Below, piece after piece: positions 55,998-64,000 of a stretch of 64,000 bases of DNA. The notes under the pieces are model-generated. The model made no database searches, was not told the origin of the DNA, and saw only the letters and a list, made by a program, of their open reading frames with translations. Numbering within the stretch: the first letter of the stretch is position 1; the number at the start of each line of letters is the position of its first letter. The DNA is taken from assembly GCF_035481615.1 (NCBI RefSeq), contig NZ_JAYKOT010000003.1, positions 1,054,001 through 1,118,000 on the forward strand, read 5' to 3'. The position numbers were made by a program, and so were the translations under genes. This stretch comes from Citroniella saccharovorans. GTDB lineage: Bacteria > Bacillota > Clostridia > Tissierellales > Peptoniphilaceae.

Positions 55998-57899
55998 CTA
56001 TAAAAGGACTCTATTTTCACCATCTCTTTTTGTTATCTTTCTCTTATCGAGATCTTCAAGAATTAAAAGTGCATTCTTCCTATTTGAATTTGTTATATCT
56101 CTAGCTTCACTAAGGGAAATTTGTCCCTTATCTTTGATATATGATATAACTTTTTCTTCAAAAATTTTAATATCTTTGCTTCTTAAAACTGTATCTTCAA
56201 ATTTAGTAAGCTCCTTTTTTGCTATTAAAGAATTTACGACTTCATTTATTTCTTGAGGATTAAAGTTACTATTTTTGAAGATTTCTGAAAATCTAGGTGC
56301 TTGCATTTTATATTCTTCTAGAGAGGATAAAAGTTTATTTTCTATCTCTTTTTGAGTCTCGCTTTGGCTTTCTTTAAAAGATGAAAGTCTTATAAATTCC
56401 TTATAGGTTTCTAGTTCAGTTCCATAACTAATAACACTTAAGAAAATATCGCTAACATTTTTTGGTAGTTTTGGAAAAATTTTACTTTTTATTTCCTCTT
56501 TAGTTATACCTGGTCTCAAGCTATATTTTTTATGATAATCCTTTGTTATTTGTATTGTCCTATTTGATAATTCCTTTAAATAATTATTATGAATAATATA
56601 TCTATCTTTTTGAACTGAAGCATAAGTTATTTTTCCCTCTTCTTCAAGCTTTTCTAAAAGACTTATAATCGACTCTTCATCAATGTTTCTTAGCTTAACT
56701 AAATCATTTAAAGTAATAAAATTCCCTTTAGCTTCCTTTATAGTAGCTTCAAGTTTGTCTTTTTCAGATGATGATTCAAAAAGACTAATTAGTTTTAAGT
56801 CTTCTTCATTAAATCTTTTTTTCTTTTTTGGATTTGCATCTAGTACTCTTCCACCACCAATAGTTACAACTGGAGAAAATAATCTAATTATAAATCTATC
56901 ATCTTCTTTACATACAATTTCTTCCTCAAGTCTTAACTGAGCTAGATATTCTTTTCCTCCCTCGCAAGTATCATCTTCAAGAAGAATGAGTCTTGCGAAA
57001 ACTTCATTTGATCCTATATATAATCTAACCCTAGTCCTATTGTTTATCGTATATGGACTATCAATAATTTTAACTTTTACATCAAGCATGCTTGTAGGGA
57101 TTAAAGAGTCTACTGGAGCAATTACAGAACCTCTTTCTACATCTTCCTTCTTTACTCCTTGTAAATTTAATGCAACTCTTTGACCCTTTTCAGCTTTTTC
57201 ACTAGCTTTGTCGTGAACTTCAATACTCCTAACCTTTGTAATAATATTGTTAGGGTAAATTTCTACTTCTTCATTTACAGATATAGTACCTGAGATAAGT
57301 GTACCAGTTACAATAGTACCAATTCCAGATATTGAAAAAGATCTATCAACAGGAAGCCTAAAGATTCCACTTGTTACAGTTTCTTCCATATCTTTAATAA
57401 TTCTATCTATTTCATTCTTTACTTCATCTATCCCAATATTTTTAACAGAATCCACTTTCAAAATATCTGCATTTTCTAAAAATGTGCCTTTTAGCTCTTC
57501 TTTTACATCAGATTCTACCAGTTCTAACCATTCTGGATCTACCATAGAGGTTTTTGTTAATGCAACAAAACCCTTTTTAATTCCAAGTAAATCTAAAATA
57601 TGAAGGTGTTCCTTAGATTGAGGCATCATCCCCTCATCACAAGCAACAACAAGTATTACAAGGTCAATTCCAAAAGCGCCTGCAAGCATATTTTTAATAA
57701 ATTTTTCATGTCCTGGAACATCAATTATTCCTGCTCTAGTTCCAGATGGAAGATCGAAAAAGGTAAAACCAAGATCTATTGAAATTCCTCTTTTTTGCTC
57801 TTCTTTTAATCTATCAGTATTTCTTCCAGTAAGAGCTTTTATTAAGGTGGTTTTACCATGATCAATATGTCCTGCAGTACCTACAATAATATTTTTCAT
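55998..57899 (-). CDS. selB: Selenocysteine-specific elongation factor SelB
   Basis: 633 residues. EF-Tu-like GTPase domain with GTAGHIDHGKTTLIKALTG, IDVPGHEKFIKNMLAG and VALTKTSM; beta-barrel domains; C-terminal winged helices (about 380-633) that bind the SECIS hairpin of mRNA, ending ALLILEDLDKRKITKRDGEN. Carries Sec-tRNA to in-frame UGA. Four bases after selA. Confidence 0.97.
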   Translation of the reverse strand: MKNIIVGTAGHIDHGKTTLIKALTGRNTDRLKEEQKRGISIDLGFTFFDLPSGTRAGIIDVPGHEKFIKNMLAGAFGIDLVILVVACDEGMMPQSKEHLHILDLLGIKKGFVALTKTSMVDPEWLELVESDVKEELKGTFLENADILKVDSVKNIGIDEVKNEIDRIIKDMEETVTSGIFRLPVDRSFSISGIGTIVTGTLISGTISVNEEVEIYPNNIITKVRSIEVHDKASEKAEKGQRVALNLQGVKKEDVERGSVIAPVDSLIPTSMLDVKVKIIDSPYTINNRTRVRLYIGSNEVFARLILLEDDTCEGGKEYLAQLRLEEEIVCKEDDRFIIRLFSPVVTIGGGRVLDANPKKKKRFNEEDLKLISLFESSSEKDKLEATIKEAKGNFITLNDLVKLRNIDEESIISLLEKLEEEGKITYASVQKDRYIIHNNYLKELSNRTIQITKDYHKKYSLRPGITKEEIKSKIFPKLPKNVSDIFLSVISYGTELETYKEFIRLSSFKESQSETQKEIENKLLSSLEEYKMQAPRFSEIFKNSNFNPQEINEVVNSLIAKKELTKFEDTVLRSKDIKIFEEKVISYIKDKGQISLSEARDITNSNRKNALLILEDLDKRKITKRDGENRVLL

Positions 57900-57902
57900 A
57901 TA

Positions 57903-59288
57903 TTACGCTCCTAATAAATTTAAAGCCTTTGCAATTATTTCAAATTCATCATAAGATACAGTCCTTAAATCGATAATAACTTTTTCATTTTCAATCCTAG
58001 TTATTATAGGTATCTCATAGCCCCTCAAAAATCTTTCTATTTCAAAATCCTTATATACATCAGAATTGATTGCAAGAGCGCTGGATTCTAATTTTTCCCC
58101 TGGCATAGATCCTCCACCTACTTCAGATAAGGTATCAATAATATCCACATTTAAATTATTATTATCTATCATTGAGGCTAATTTTTCAGCTTTTTTTCTA
58201 ATAAAATCTCTCTTTTGAATAATCATATTTAGTGTAGGTATTCTTTGAGTCGCAATATTTTCATCAAGATATAATCTTAAAGTTGCTTCAAGAGCAGCAA
58301 TTGTAAATTTATCTACTCTTAAAGCTCTAGTTAGTGGATGAGTTTTTATCTTATCTATAAGGTCCTTTCTACCTACAATTACTCCAGCTTGAGGCCCTCC
58401 TAATAGTTTATCACCAGAAAAAGAAACGAGGTCTACCCCACTTTGAATTGAGTTTTGGATCGTTGGCTCATAACTCAGTCCATATTTTGAAAAATCTACC
58501 AAAACTCCACTACCTAGGTCTTCTATAATTAAAATATCATGATCTTTTTTTAGGCTTGATAAAGTTTTGTTGTCAACTCCCTCTGTGAATCCAACAATTT
58601 TATAATTACTTGTATGAACTTTTAATATAGCAGCCGTATCTTCATTGATAGCTTCCTCGTAATCTTTTAAGTGAGTCTTATTGGTAGTTCCTACTTCTAT
58701 AAGACTACTAGCACTCTCTTTACAAACATCTGGAATTCTAAATGCACCACCAATTTCTATTAACTCTCCTCTAGATGTAATTACTTCTTTTCCTGAACAA
58801 AGAGCACTTAAAATGAGAAGAACTGCTGCTGCATTGTTATTAACAACCATGCTTGCCTCTGCTCCAGTTATTTTGCGAACTATTTCATCTAAGTGAGAAT
58901 ATCTAGAACCTCTTTTACCTTCATCCAAGTCATACTCCAAATTTGAATATGATGATGCCAAGGAAGTTAGAGAATCTACAGCTTCTTTAGCAAGAGGACT
59001 TCTTCCAAGATTTGTATGAATAACTATACCAGTTGCATTTATTAGTTTAACTAAATGATGTTTCTTTTTATTTAATATAGATTCTTCTACTAAGGAGTTA
59101 ATATTTCTTATATTATTCATAAGAATATCTTCGTCTATACCAGATTTAATTTCTTGTCTTAAATCATCTAATACTTCTCTTATAGAATCTACTACAATTT
59201 TTCTAGAATTAAGCTTAATTAAACTTTTTATTTCTTCTTTTTCTATAACTTCATCCACTTTTGGAATAAGTTTAAATAAATTTCCCAT
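57903..59288 (-). CDS. selA: L-seryl-tRNA(Sec) selenium transferase
   Basis: 461-residue PLP enzyme making Sec-tRNA from Ser-tRNA(Sec) and selenophosphate. Family marks are NATGIVIHTNLGRSPLA, NNNAAAVLLIL and the PLP lysine K294 in VSFSGDKLLGGPQAG. Bacterial type, normally a decamer. Lies 10 bases after selD. Confidence 0.97.
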   Translation of the reverse strand: MGNLFKLIPKVDEVIEKEEIKSLIKLNSRKIVVDSIREVLDDLRQEIKSGIDEDILMNNIRNINSLVEESILNKKKHHLVKLINATGIVIHTNLGRSPLAKEAVDSLTSLASSYSNLEYDLDEGKRGSRYSHLDEIVRKITGAEASMVVNNNAAAVLLILSALCSGKEVITSRGELIEIGGAFRIPDVCKESASSLIEVGTTNKTHLKDYEEAINEDTAAILKVHTSNYKIVGFTEGVDNKTLSSLKKDHDILIIEDLGSGVLVDFSKYGLSYEPTIQNSIQSGVDLVSFSGDKLLGGPQAGVIVGRKDLIDKIKTHPLTRALRVDKFTIAALEATLRLYLDENIATQRIPTLNMIIQKRDFIRKKAEKLASMIDNNNLNVDIIDTLSEVGGGSMPGEKLESSALAINSDVYKDFEIERFLRGYEIPIITRIENEKVIIDLRTVSYDEFEIIAKALNLLGA

Positions 59289-59297
59289 TTTTCCCCT

Positions 59298-60344
59298 TTA
59301 ATTTAAAATAATTTTCTTATCTCTTCCCTCAACTATCCTTCCAACAATAGCTGCTGGAAGCTTTGAATTCTTTAAATTTTCCATTGCCTTTTTCGCCTCT
59401 TCTTCAGGAAGAGATATTAGTAGCCCCCCTGAAGTTTGAGGATCAAATAATAGATCTATTACTACACTATCTACTGATCCAAGATCAACTAAACCCTTGC
59501 AATATTTTTTATTTGCATAGGTTCCCTCTGGTACTAAACCCATTTCCGCAAAAGACATAGCTTCTTCAAAATATGGAACCTTATCAACATCTAAAATACA
59601 GCTGACATCTTTTTGTAATACCATTTCCTTTATATGACCTAAAAGTCCAAATCCAGTTATATCCGTACAGGCTGATACTTTAAGGTCTTTAATAGCCTCA
59701 AATCCAAACTTATTTAATGTTTCCATGCTGAGTACAAGTTTTTTATAAGAGTCTGAATTTTCTTCAATTAATCCGCCCTTTAAAGCTGTATTCATAACTC
59801 CAACCCCAATAGGTTTAGTTAAAATCAAAACATCTCCAACATTTGGAGTATTATTTTTCAAAATTTTATCTGGATGGATAAAAGCTGAAACTGAAAGTCC
59901 AAACTTAGGTTCATCATCCTGAACAGTATGACCACCAATCACTAGGCACCCAGCTTCATCACACTTGTCATGAGCCCCGTGAAGTATTTGTTTTAATACC
60001 TCAGGCTCTAAACAATTTGGAAAGCAAACAATATTCATAGCAAGCTTTGGCTCTGTTCCCATAGCATAAACATCAGAAAGAGAATTTGCAGCTGCAATTC
60101 TTCCAAAAGTATATGGATCATCTACAATAGGAGTAAAAAAATCTAAAGTATTTACTAGGCAAATATCATCAGTTATTTGATAAACAGCGCAGTCATCAGC
60201 ACCATCAATTCCGACAATTAATCTTTTATCTGTAATTTTTGGTAAATCTTTTAAAACCTCTTCTAGAACCTCCGGTCCAACCTTAGCAGCTCAGCCTGAA
60301 GTTTTAGTCATTTGCGTTAATTTAACATCTTTTAATTTCTTCAT
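59298..60344 (-). CDS. selD: Selenide, water dikinase SelD, itself a selenoprotein (UGA at codon 18)
   Basis: 348 residues when UGA is read as Sec. Makes selenophosphate from selenide and ATP. The true start is ATG at 60344 (MKKLKDVKLTQMTKTSG), with GGTAGGA upstream. Codon 18 is UGA (60291-60293), then AAKVGPEVL, so the active site reads Sec-Ala-Ala-Lys in place of Cys-x-x-Lys. The frame stays open and in phase (IVGIDGADDCAVYQ, FGRIAAANSLSDVYAMG). Calling UGA a stop would start the gene at an internal ATG (60062) and lose 94 residues including the active site and ATP loop. It lies between comEA and selA. Confidence 0.95.
60263..60290 (-). promoter_or_regulatory. Candidate bacterial SECIS hairpin in selD
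   Basis: Twelve bases after the UGA the mRNA can form GGACC-GGA-GGUUC (60278-60274, 60270-60266), closed below by CUA/UAG with a 5-base bulge AGGUU on the 5' side. Position and bulged shape fit a SelB-binding SECIS element. Not folded computationally. Confidence 0.5.
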
Positions 60345-60366
60345 ATCCTACCCTCTATCTTTTATA

Positions 60367-61050
60367 TTATATCTGAATTAGATCTTTAAGCCTTTCAAAA
60401 GTTTTATCCCCAATTCCATTAATATTTTTAATATCCTCAATAGATTCAAACTTATTCTTTTCTCTATATTCTATTATTTTATCAGCCGTTTTAGGACCAA
60501 CTCCTGGAAGGGTCATTAGCTCTTCCTTGCTTGCCCTATTTAAACTTACCTTTCCATTTTTATCTTTTGTATCATATAGGCCAGAAATTTGAAAATTATC
60601 TGAACTATTTTCATCTAAACCAAGTTTTTTGTATTCTTCTAGTGTATAAATAGTTACCTTCATCTCATCTCTTAACTTTAAAGCAAGATTAATTCCATCC
60701 TTATAAGCATTCTCGGTTAAACCTCCAGCTTTTTCAATTGCATCATTAACCCTATCACCATCTTCAAATTCGTAGATTCCAGGATTCTTAACCTCTCCAG
60801 ATACGTGAACTATAATTTTTTCATTTTCATCTTCATCTGAACTTTTCTTTATGTTAATATCATTATCCTGAGTATTTTGATTTTTATTCGCACTATCATT
60901 TGAATAAAAAAAATTCATATCTTTATCGTTTCCATCAGTTAGAATATTTTCAGAATAATTATTAAATCCACCCTTAAACAAAAAGACAAGTAGGAATAAA
61001 ACAAGCACGAAAAAAACTAAAATCTTATCACCATATTTCTTAAAATTCAT
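60367..61050 (-). CDS. comEA: DNA uptake receptor ComEA (SLBB + helix-hairpin-helix)
   Basis: 227 residues. One N-terminal membrane helix (about 8-25), a polar linker, a SLBB-like domain (IIVHVSGEVKNPGIYEF, INDAIEKAGGL-like region) and a C-terminal double HhH DNA-binding domain (VSLNRASKEELMTLPGVGPK and IKNINGIGDKTFERLK). Binds incoming DNA outside the membrane for ComEC. First gene of the run that leads into selD, 22 bases apart. Confidence 0.93.
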   Translation of the reverse strand: MNFKKYGDKILVFFVLVLFLLVFLFKGGFNNYSENILTDGNDKDMNFFYSNDSANKNQNTQDNDINIKKSSDEDENEKIIVHVSGEVKNPGIYEFEDGDRVNDAIEKAGGLTENAYKDGINLALKLRDEMKVTIYTLEEYKKLGLDENSSDNFQISGLYDTKDKNGKVSLNRASKEELMTLPGVGPKTADKIIEYREKNKFESIEDIKNINGIGDKTFERLKDLIQI

Positions 61051-61099
61051 AGCTTACTCCCAAACATAAATTTAAATGTTAAGAAAATTTAATATATTA

Positions 61100-61127
61100 A
61101 TTATACCATAAAATAACTAATCTTCAA
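61100..61127 (-). promoter_or_regulatory. Promoter of comEA-sel operon
   Basis: TTGAAG (61122-61127), 16-base spacer, TGGTATAAT (-10 at 61100-61105 with an extended TG). Located about 50 bases before comEA. Confidence 0.7.
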
Positions 61128-61136
61128 ATATTAAAA

Positions 61137-62027
61137 CTAACCTTGATAATATACTTTTAGAGCTTTTTCCTCTACCTTTATTGAAACAGGAAGATTTTCG
61201 CCCTTATCTCCATCTATATCAGTTTCTACAGGCTTCTTAGAAGAGATTTTTAAACTTTTAGCTTTGCGGTAAATTAGATTTTCATTATCTGAACTCTTTT
61301 TAAATGCCATATCAGAAAGTAATCCTACCTTTTCAGTTAATGAAGCTTCAGGCATAAGGAAAATATGAAGAAATCCATCGTCCATAGCCATCTTATACTC
61401 AGTTAATTCAAAATTTTCAAGTTTATCTGAAAGTAGAATTATAACATGGTGGAATAAGCCAGAAAATTCTTCGCCATCTATATCTATATCTAAATCATAG
61501 ACTGAGTCATCTGCTATTTTTTCTATAATATTTTTTGCGTATGCAAGCATTTTAAATTTTGATTTTTCTTCATTTGAAACACTGTGAATAGCTTCTGGAA
61601 CATCTCCTATAGAAAAAATCAAAGAAAACACAGAATCATTGACTACTCCCATATCCATTTCTTTTATTTTATCTAGGCTAAAATTCTCAATTGCTTTATC
61701 TTTAGCTTGATTAGACTGAAGAACTCTTGCAACTGCATTGAAAGTACCTCCAGGAATTACTCCTAATATTGGTCTATTTTCTTTTTCTATTGAAAGAATT
61801 CCTTTAAACACTTCATTTACAGTTCCATCTCCACCAATTACAAAAACAGAATGATAACTATCATAGGTGGAATTTTTTGCGAAAAGAGTAGCATCACCCT
61901 TTTCTTTGGTTCCCTTTATATCAATTTCATCAAAATCTTTTTCTAATCTTTCTTTAAATAAATTTGCAAGTTTTTCTCCATTTTCGCTACCTGCCATTGG
62001 ATTATATATAATTAATGCTTTTTCCAT
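61137..62027 (-). CDS. Diacylglycerol kinase-like lipid kinase (YegS/BmrU family)
   Basis: 296 residues. Nucleotide-binding motif VFVIGGDGTVNEVFKGI, then VIPGGTFNAVARVL, and a C-terminal beta sandwich with DGFLHIFLMPEAS and PVETDIDGDKGENLPVSI. Phosphorylates a lipid such as diacylglycerol or undecaprenol; substrate not certain. Confidence 0.9.
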   Translation of the reverse strand: MEKALIIYNPMAGSENGEKLANLFKERLEKDFDEIDIKGTKEKGDATLFAKNSTYDSYHSVFVIGGDGTVNEVFKGILSIEKENRPILGVIPGGTFNAVARVLQSNQAKDKAIENFSLDKIKEMDMGVVNDSVFSLIFSIGDVPEAIHSVSNEEKSKFKMLAYAKNIIEKIADDSVYDLDIDIDGEEFSGLFHHVIILLSDKLENFELTEYKMAMDDGFLHIFLMPEASLTEKVGLLSDMAFKKSSDNENLIYRKAKSLKISSKKPVETDIDGDKGENLPVSIKVEEKALKVYYQG

Positions 62028-62116
62028 TTCCTATCTCCTTAATTTTTTTCTAATATAATTATACCCATAATTGTAGGTTAGTAAAATAATATATTATAAA
62101 TTTGATAATCAAAAAA

Positions 62117-62172
62117 TAAAAAAGAACTAAACTTCAATTGGAATTCTGAAAATCCAATTAAAATTTAGTTCT
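62117..62172 (-). terminator. Terminator of ridA operon
   Basis: A long interrupted stem: AGAACTAAA/TTTAGTTCT (62123-62131, 62164-62172) enclosing AATTGGA/TCCAATT (62136-62142, 62153-62159), followed on the minus strand by a T run. Confidence 0.8.
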
Positions 62173-62197
62173 CAACTTAAATTTTCTAAAAATAATC

Positions 62198-62572
62198 CTA
62201 ATATAAGCAAGTTGCTTCAATCTCAATAACTGCATCTTTTGGTAATTTAGATACTTCTACTAAAGCTCTAGCTGGTTTATGATCCTTAAAAAAGTCAGCA
62301 TAAACTTCATTAATTTCTCCAAATTGTCCAATGTCTTTTACAAAAACTCCAACTCTAGCAATGTTTTCTAATTTCAAGCCAGCTCCTTCAACTATCGCAA
62401 GTACATTTTCAAGAGATCTCTTTGTAGCTTCTCTAATATCAGTAACTAATTCTCCTGACTCAGGATTTATAGGAAGCTGTCCTGAAACAAGTAAAACTCC
62501 TGAAGCTTTAGTAGCTTGTGAGTATGGTCCGATTGCTGCTGGTGCGTTTTTAGTTTCTATAAATTCTAACAT
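62198..62572 (-). CDS. ridA: RidA family reactive intermediate deaminase
   Basis: 124 residues. NAPAAIGPYSQATKASGVLL, LVSGQLPINPESGE and KPARALVEVSKLPKDAVIEIE with the key Arg (in ARALVEV) and C-terminal Glu. Hydrolyses enamine/imine by-products of PLP enzymes. One base after rsfS. Confidence 0.95.
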   Translation of the reverse strand: MLEFIETKNAPAAIGPYSQATKASGVLLVSGQLPINPESGELVTDIREATKRSLENVLAIVEGAGLKLENIARVGVFVKDIGQFGEINEVYADFFKDHKPARALVEVSKLPKDAVIEIEATCLY

Positions 62573-62573
62573 A

Positions 62574-62900
62574 TTATTTTTCTCCTTCTTTATTTTCCCA
62601 AAGTCTTTCTAAATCATAGTATTCTCTTTGTTCTTTAGTGAATACATGAACTATTATATCACCATAATCCAAAAGAATCCAAGTACCTTCTCTAATTCCT
62701 TCAATTCCTACATGCTCATATCCTTCTTTGTAAAGTTTATCCTCTATCTCTTCTGCAATTGCCTTAGCATGATTTTGATTATTAGCAGTAGCTATAACAA
62801 AATAATCACATATAGCAAGATTTTTATCAATTTCAATAATTTTTACATCTTCTGCCAATCTATCTTGGCAAGCCTTTTCTACAATATCAATTTTTCTCAA
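62574..62900 (-). CDS. rsfS: Ribosome silencing factor RsfS
   Basis: 108 residues. CDYFVIATANNQNHAKAIAEE, WILLDYGDIIVHVFTKEQRE and YYDLERLW are diagnostic. Binds L14 and blocks subunit joining in starvation. Overlaps yqeK by 4 bases in the usual nadD-yqeK-rsfS order. Confidence 0.97.
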   Translation of the reverse strand: MRKIDIVEKACQDRLAEDVKIIEIDKNLAICDYFVIATANNQNHAKAIAEEIEDKLYKEGYEHVGIEGIREGTWILLDYGDIIVHVFTKEQREYYDLERLWENKEGEK

Positions 62901-63475
62901 ATATTTCCCTCCAGTTTTTTTAATAAATAATTTCTTGACTCCAATGCCAAAGGATGTATAGTTCTATTTTCCTCTATTAAGTATATAATATTTGCATTTA
63001 AAGTCTCTAGCGTACCTAATGCTAAAGAAGTAAAAGCAGCTTTTTCAAGCTTTTCTCTCTCTTTATAAGTCCTTCCTGGTTCAAGCTTATCAGCTAAAAA
63101 AATAATATTTTCTAAATCAGAAGCCATTTGTCTACTAGTAGTATGAAATTTAATAGCATTTAAAATATCCTCATCATAAATATTAAATTTATCTCTAGCT
63201 AGTATAACTGCAAACGCTGCATGGCTAAGTTTTGGATAATTTTTAAGGTCTAAAATTTTAAATTCTTCAGTTTCAACTAAAGAATTTGAGAAGTTATCTT
63301 CTATTCCTTTTGCACAGTCGTGTAAAAGGGCTGCTATCTCAGCCTTATCTTCGTTTAATCCATAATATTTAGCAAGCTTTCTAGCGTATTCACTAACTCT
63401 AAAAATATGAGAAACTCTGGATTCTTTAATATTTTTTTTAAGAAAAGATACAATTTCTTCTTTTTTATCTACCAT
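62897..63475 (-). CDS. yqeK: HD-domain bis(5'-nucleosyl)-tetraphosphatase YqeK
   Basis: 192 residues. HD phosphohydrolase motifs RVSHIFRVSEYARKLAKYYG, AALLHDCAKG and IKFHTTSR, then FLADKLEPGR. Hydrolyses Ap4A symmetrically in characterised relatives. Overlaps nadD by 11 bases. Confidence 0.95.
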   Translation of the reverse strand: MVDKKEEIVSFLKKNIKESRVSHIFRVSEYARKLAKYYGLNEDKAEIAALLHDCAKGIEDNFSNSLVETEEFKILDLKNYPKLSHAAFAVILARDKFNIYDEDILNAIKFHTTSRQMASDLENIIFLADKLEPGRTYKEREKLEKAAFTSLALGTLETLNANIIYLIEENRTIHPLALESRNYLLKKLEGNI

Positions 63476-64000
63476 ATAAACCTTCCTTCAAAATGAAATT
63501 AAAAACTTCACTAGGAACTTGATACCTTACCAAATTTTTATTAATTTTTAAATCACTTCTAATTTTACTTGATGAAATATCAATAAATGGAATTTGAACT
63601 AGATCAATTTCCTTTGAAAATTTCAATTGTTCCTTTTTATTTTCAATTCTGGACTTACCATCTAGGCTTCTATTTACAACTACAATTTTATTTTCTAGTA
63701 AAAAGTCTTTATAGTTATACCATTTTTCAATCTCCAAAAAAGAATCTTCACCCATAATGAAATAAAAATCGTAATCATACTTTTCCTGTAAATACCTCAT
63801 AGTAAAAAGCGAATAATTTGGTTGTTTTAAAGAAGCTTCAATATCTAAAATCTCAAATCGTAAATCATCTCTAATCGCTAAATTTACCATTTTATACCTA
63901 TTCTTAAAGTCTACCTGTAAACTGTCTTTATGGGGAGGATCATAGCTAGGAATAAAGAAGATTTTATCTAAATTTGTTTTTTCATATACAATTGAAGCTA
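63465..64000 (-). CDS. nadD: Nicotinate-nucleotide adenylyltransferase, N-terminus outside window
   Basis: 178 residues visible with no start codon before the window edge. The visible part begins ASIVYEKTNLDKIFFIPS, then DPPHKD, FIMGEDSFLEIEKWYNY, and the C-terminal ISSSKIRSDLKINKNLV signature. Makes NaAD from nicotinate mononucleotide and ATP. An internal ATG at 63890 is not the true start, since homology continues through it to the edge. Confidence 0.95.
   Translation of the reverse strand, partial: ASIVYEKTNLDKIFFIPSYDPPHKDSLQVDFKNRYKMVNLAIRDDLRFEILDIEASLKQPNYSLFTMRYLQEKYDYDFYFIMGEDSFLEIEKWYNYKDFLLENKIVVVNRSLDGKSRIENKKEQLKFSKEIDLVQIPFIDISSSKIRSDLKINKNLVRYQVPSEVFNFILKEGLYGR

Noticed and set aside
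59298..60062. SelD starting at the internal ATG at 60062
   Set aside because: This would lack the active-site residue and ATP loop; the preceding 94 codons match SelD with UGA read as Sec.
63465..63890. Complete nadD starting at ATG 63890
   Set aside because: Upstream sequence to the window edge encodes the conserved FIPS..DPPHKD region in the same frame, so the true start is outside the window.

Overview
The window is AT-rich chromosomal DNA from a low-GC Gram-positive anaerobe, most likely a member of the Tissierellia/Clostridia (Peptoniphilaceae-like). The reasons are an oxygen-independent HemW, the clostridial TIGR03960/TIGR03936 gene pair beside the mre cluster, rpsU-NfeD-FloA, AGGAGG-type ribosome binding sites, TTG starts and a selenocysteine insertion system. 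Genus cannot be fixed from the sequence alone. Almost all genes lie on the minus strand, so minus is probably the leading strand here. No rRNA, CRISPR array or prophage is visible. The only mobile element is one IS200/IS605-type element.

Layout by minus-strand operon. (1) 1-11869: NusG-II protein, Gx transporter, radC, mreB, mreC, mreD, a very large PBP2, a degenerate MinD-like protein, two radical-SAM-associated proteins, a minimal RNase E/G and folE. (2) 12089-17497: GNAT, a frameshifted lipoprotein, a CmpB-type membrane protein and an ABC-2 exporter, with a divergent NarL-type two-component system (17625-19297, plus). (3) The IS element, then yerC and fhs. (4) 22217-28445: purine operon purE-F-M-N-H-D. 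(5) 28532-33193: a hypothetical, a cation/proton antiporter, a FAD dehydrogenase and pepT. Then come threonine aldolase and an EamA transporter on plus. (6) 35410-45067: small TM protein, FloA, NfeD, rpsU, hinT, mtaB, rsmE, prmA, dnaJ, dnaK, grpE and hrcA (to 46086), with a perfect CIRCE operator. (7) hemW, lepA, lepB; rpsT (plus); holA, comEC. (8) A plus-strand degenerate AlaX-like protein. (9) comEA-selD-selA-selB-response regulator-tRNA-Sec. (10) Lipid kinase, RidA, rsfS, yqeK and nadD (partial).

How the genes work together: FolE and Fhs feed one-carbon/folate chemistry, and Fhs makes the 10-formyl-THF used by PurN and PurH next to it. The sel cluster is self-contained (selenophosphate synthesis, Sec-tRNA synthesis, elongation factor, tRNA-Sec), and SelD itself needs Sec: an in-frame UGA sits at codon 18, so ordinary gene calling truncates it by 94 residues. 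HrcA/CIRCE controls the chaperones. The ABC-2/two-component block resembles LnrLMN-LnrJK antimicrobial resistance systems.

Two patterns stand out. First, several proteins keep their fold but have lost catalytic residues: a MinD-like protein without its P-loop, an AlaX-like protein without zinc ligands, PurF without its Cys nucleophile and glutamine-pocket residues, and MreB with an altered phosphate-2 motif. Second, six loci are broken by seven single-base-equivalent frameshifts, each at or beside a homopolymer run. This suggests either homopolymer sequencing error or slippage/phase variation.
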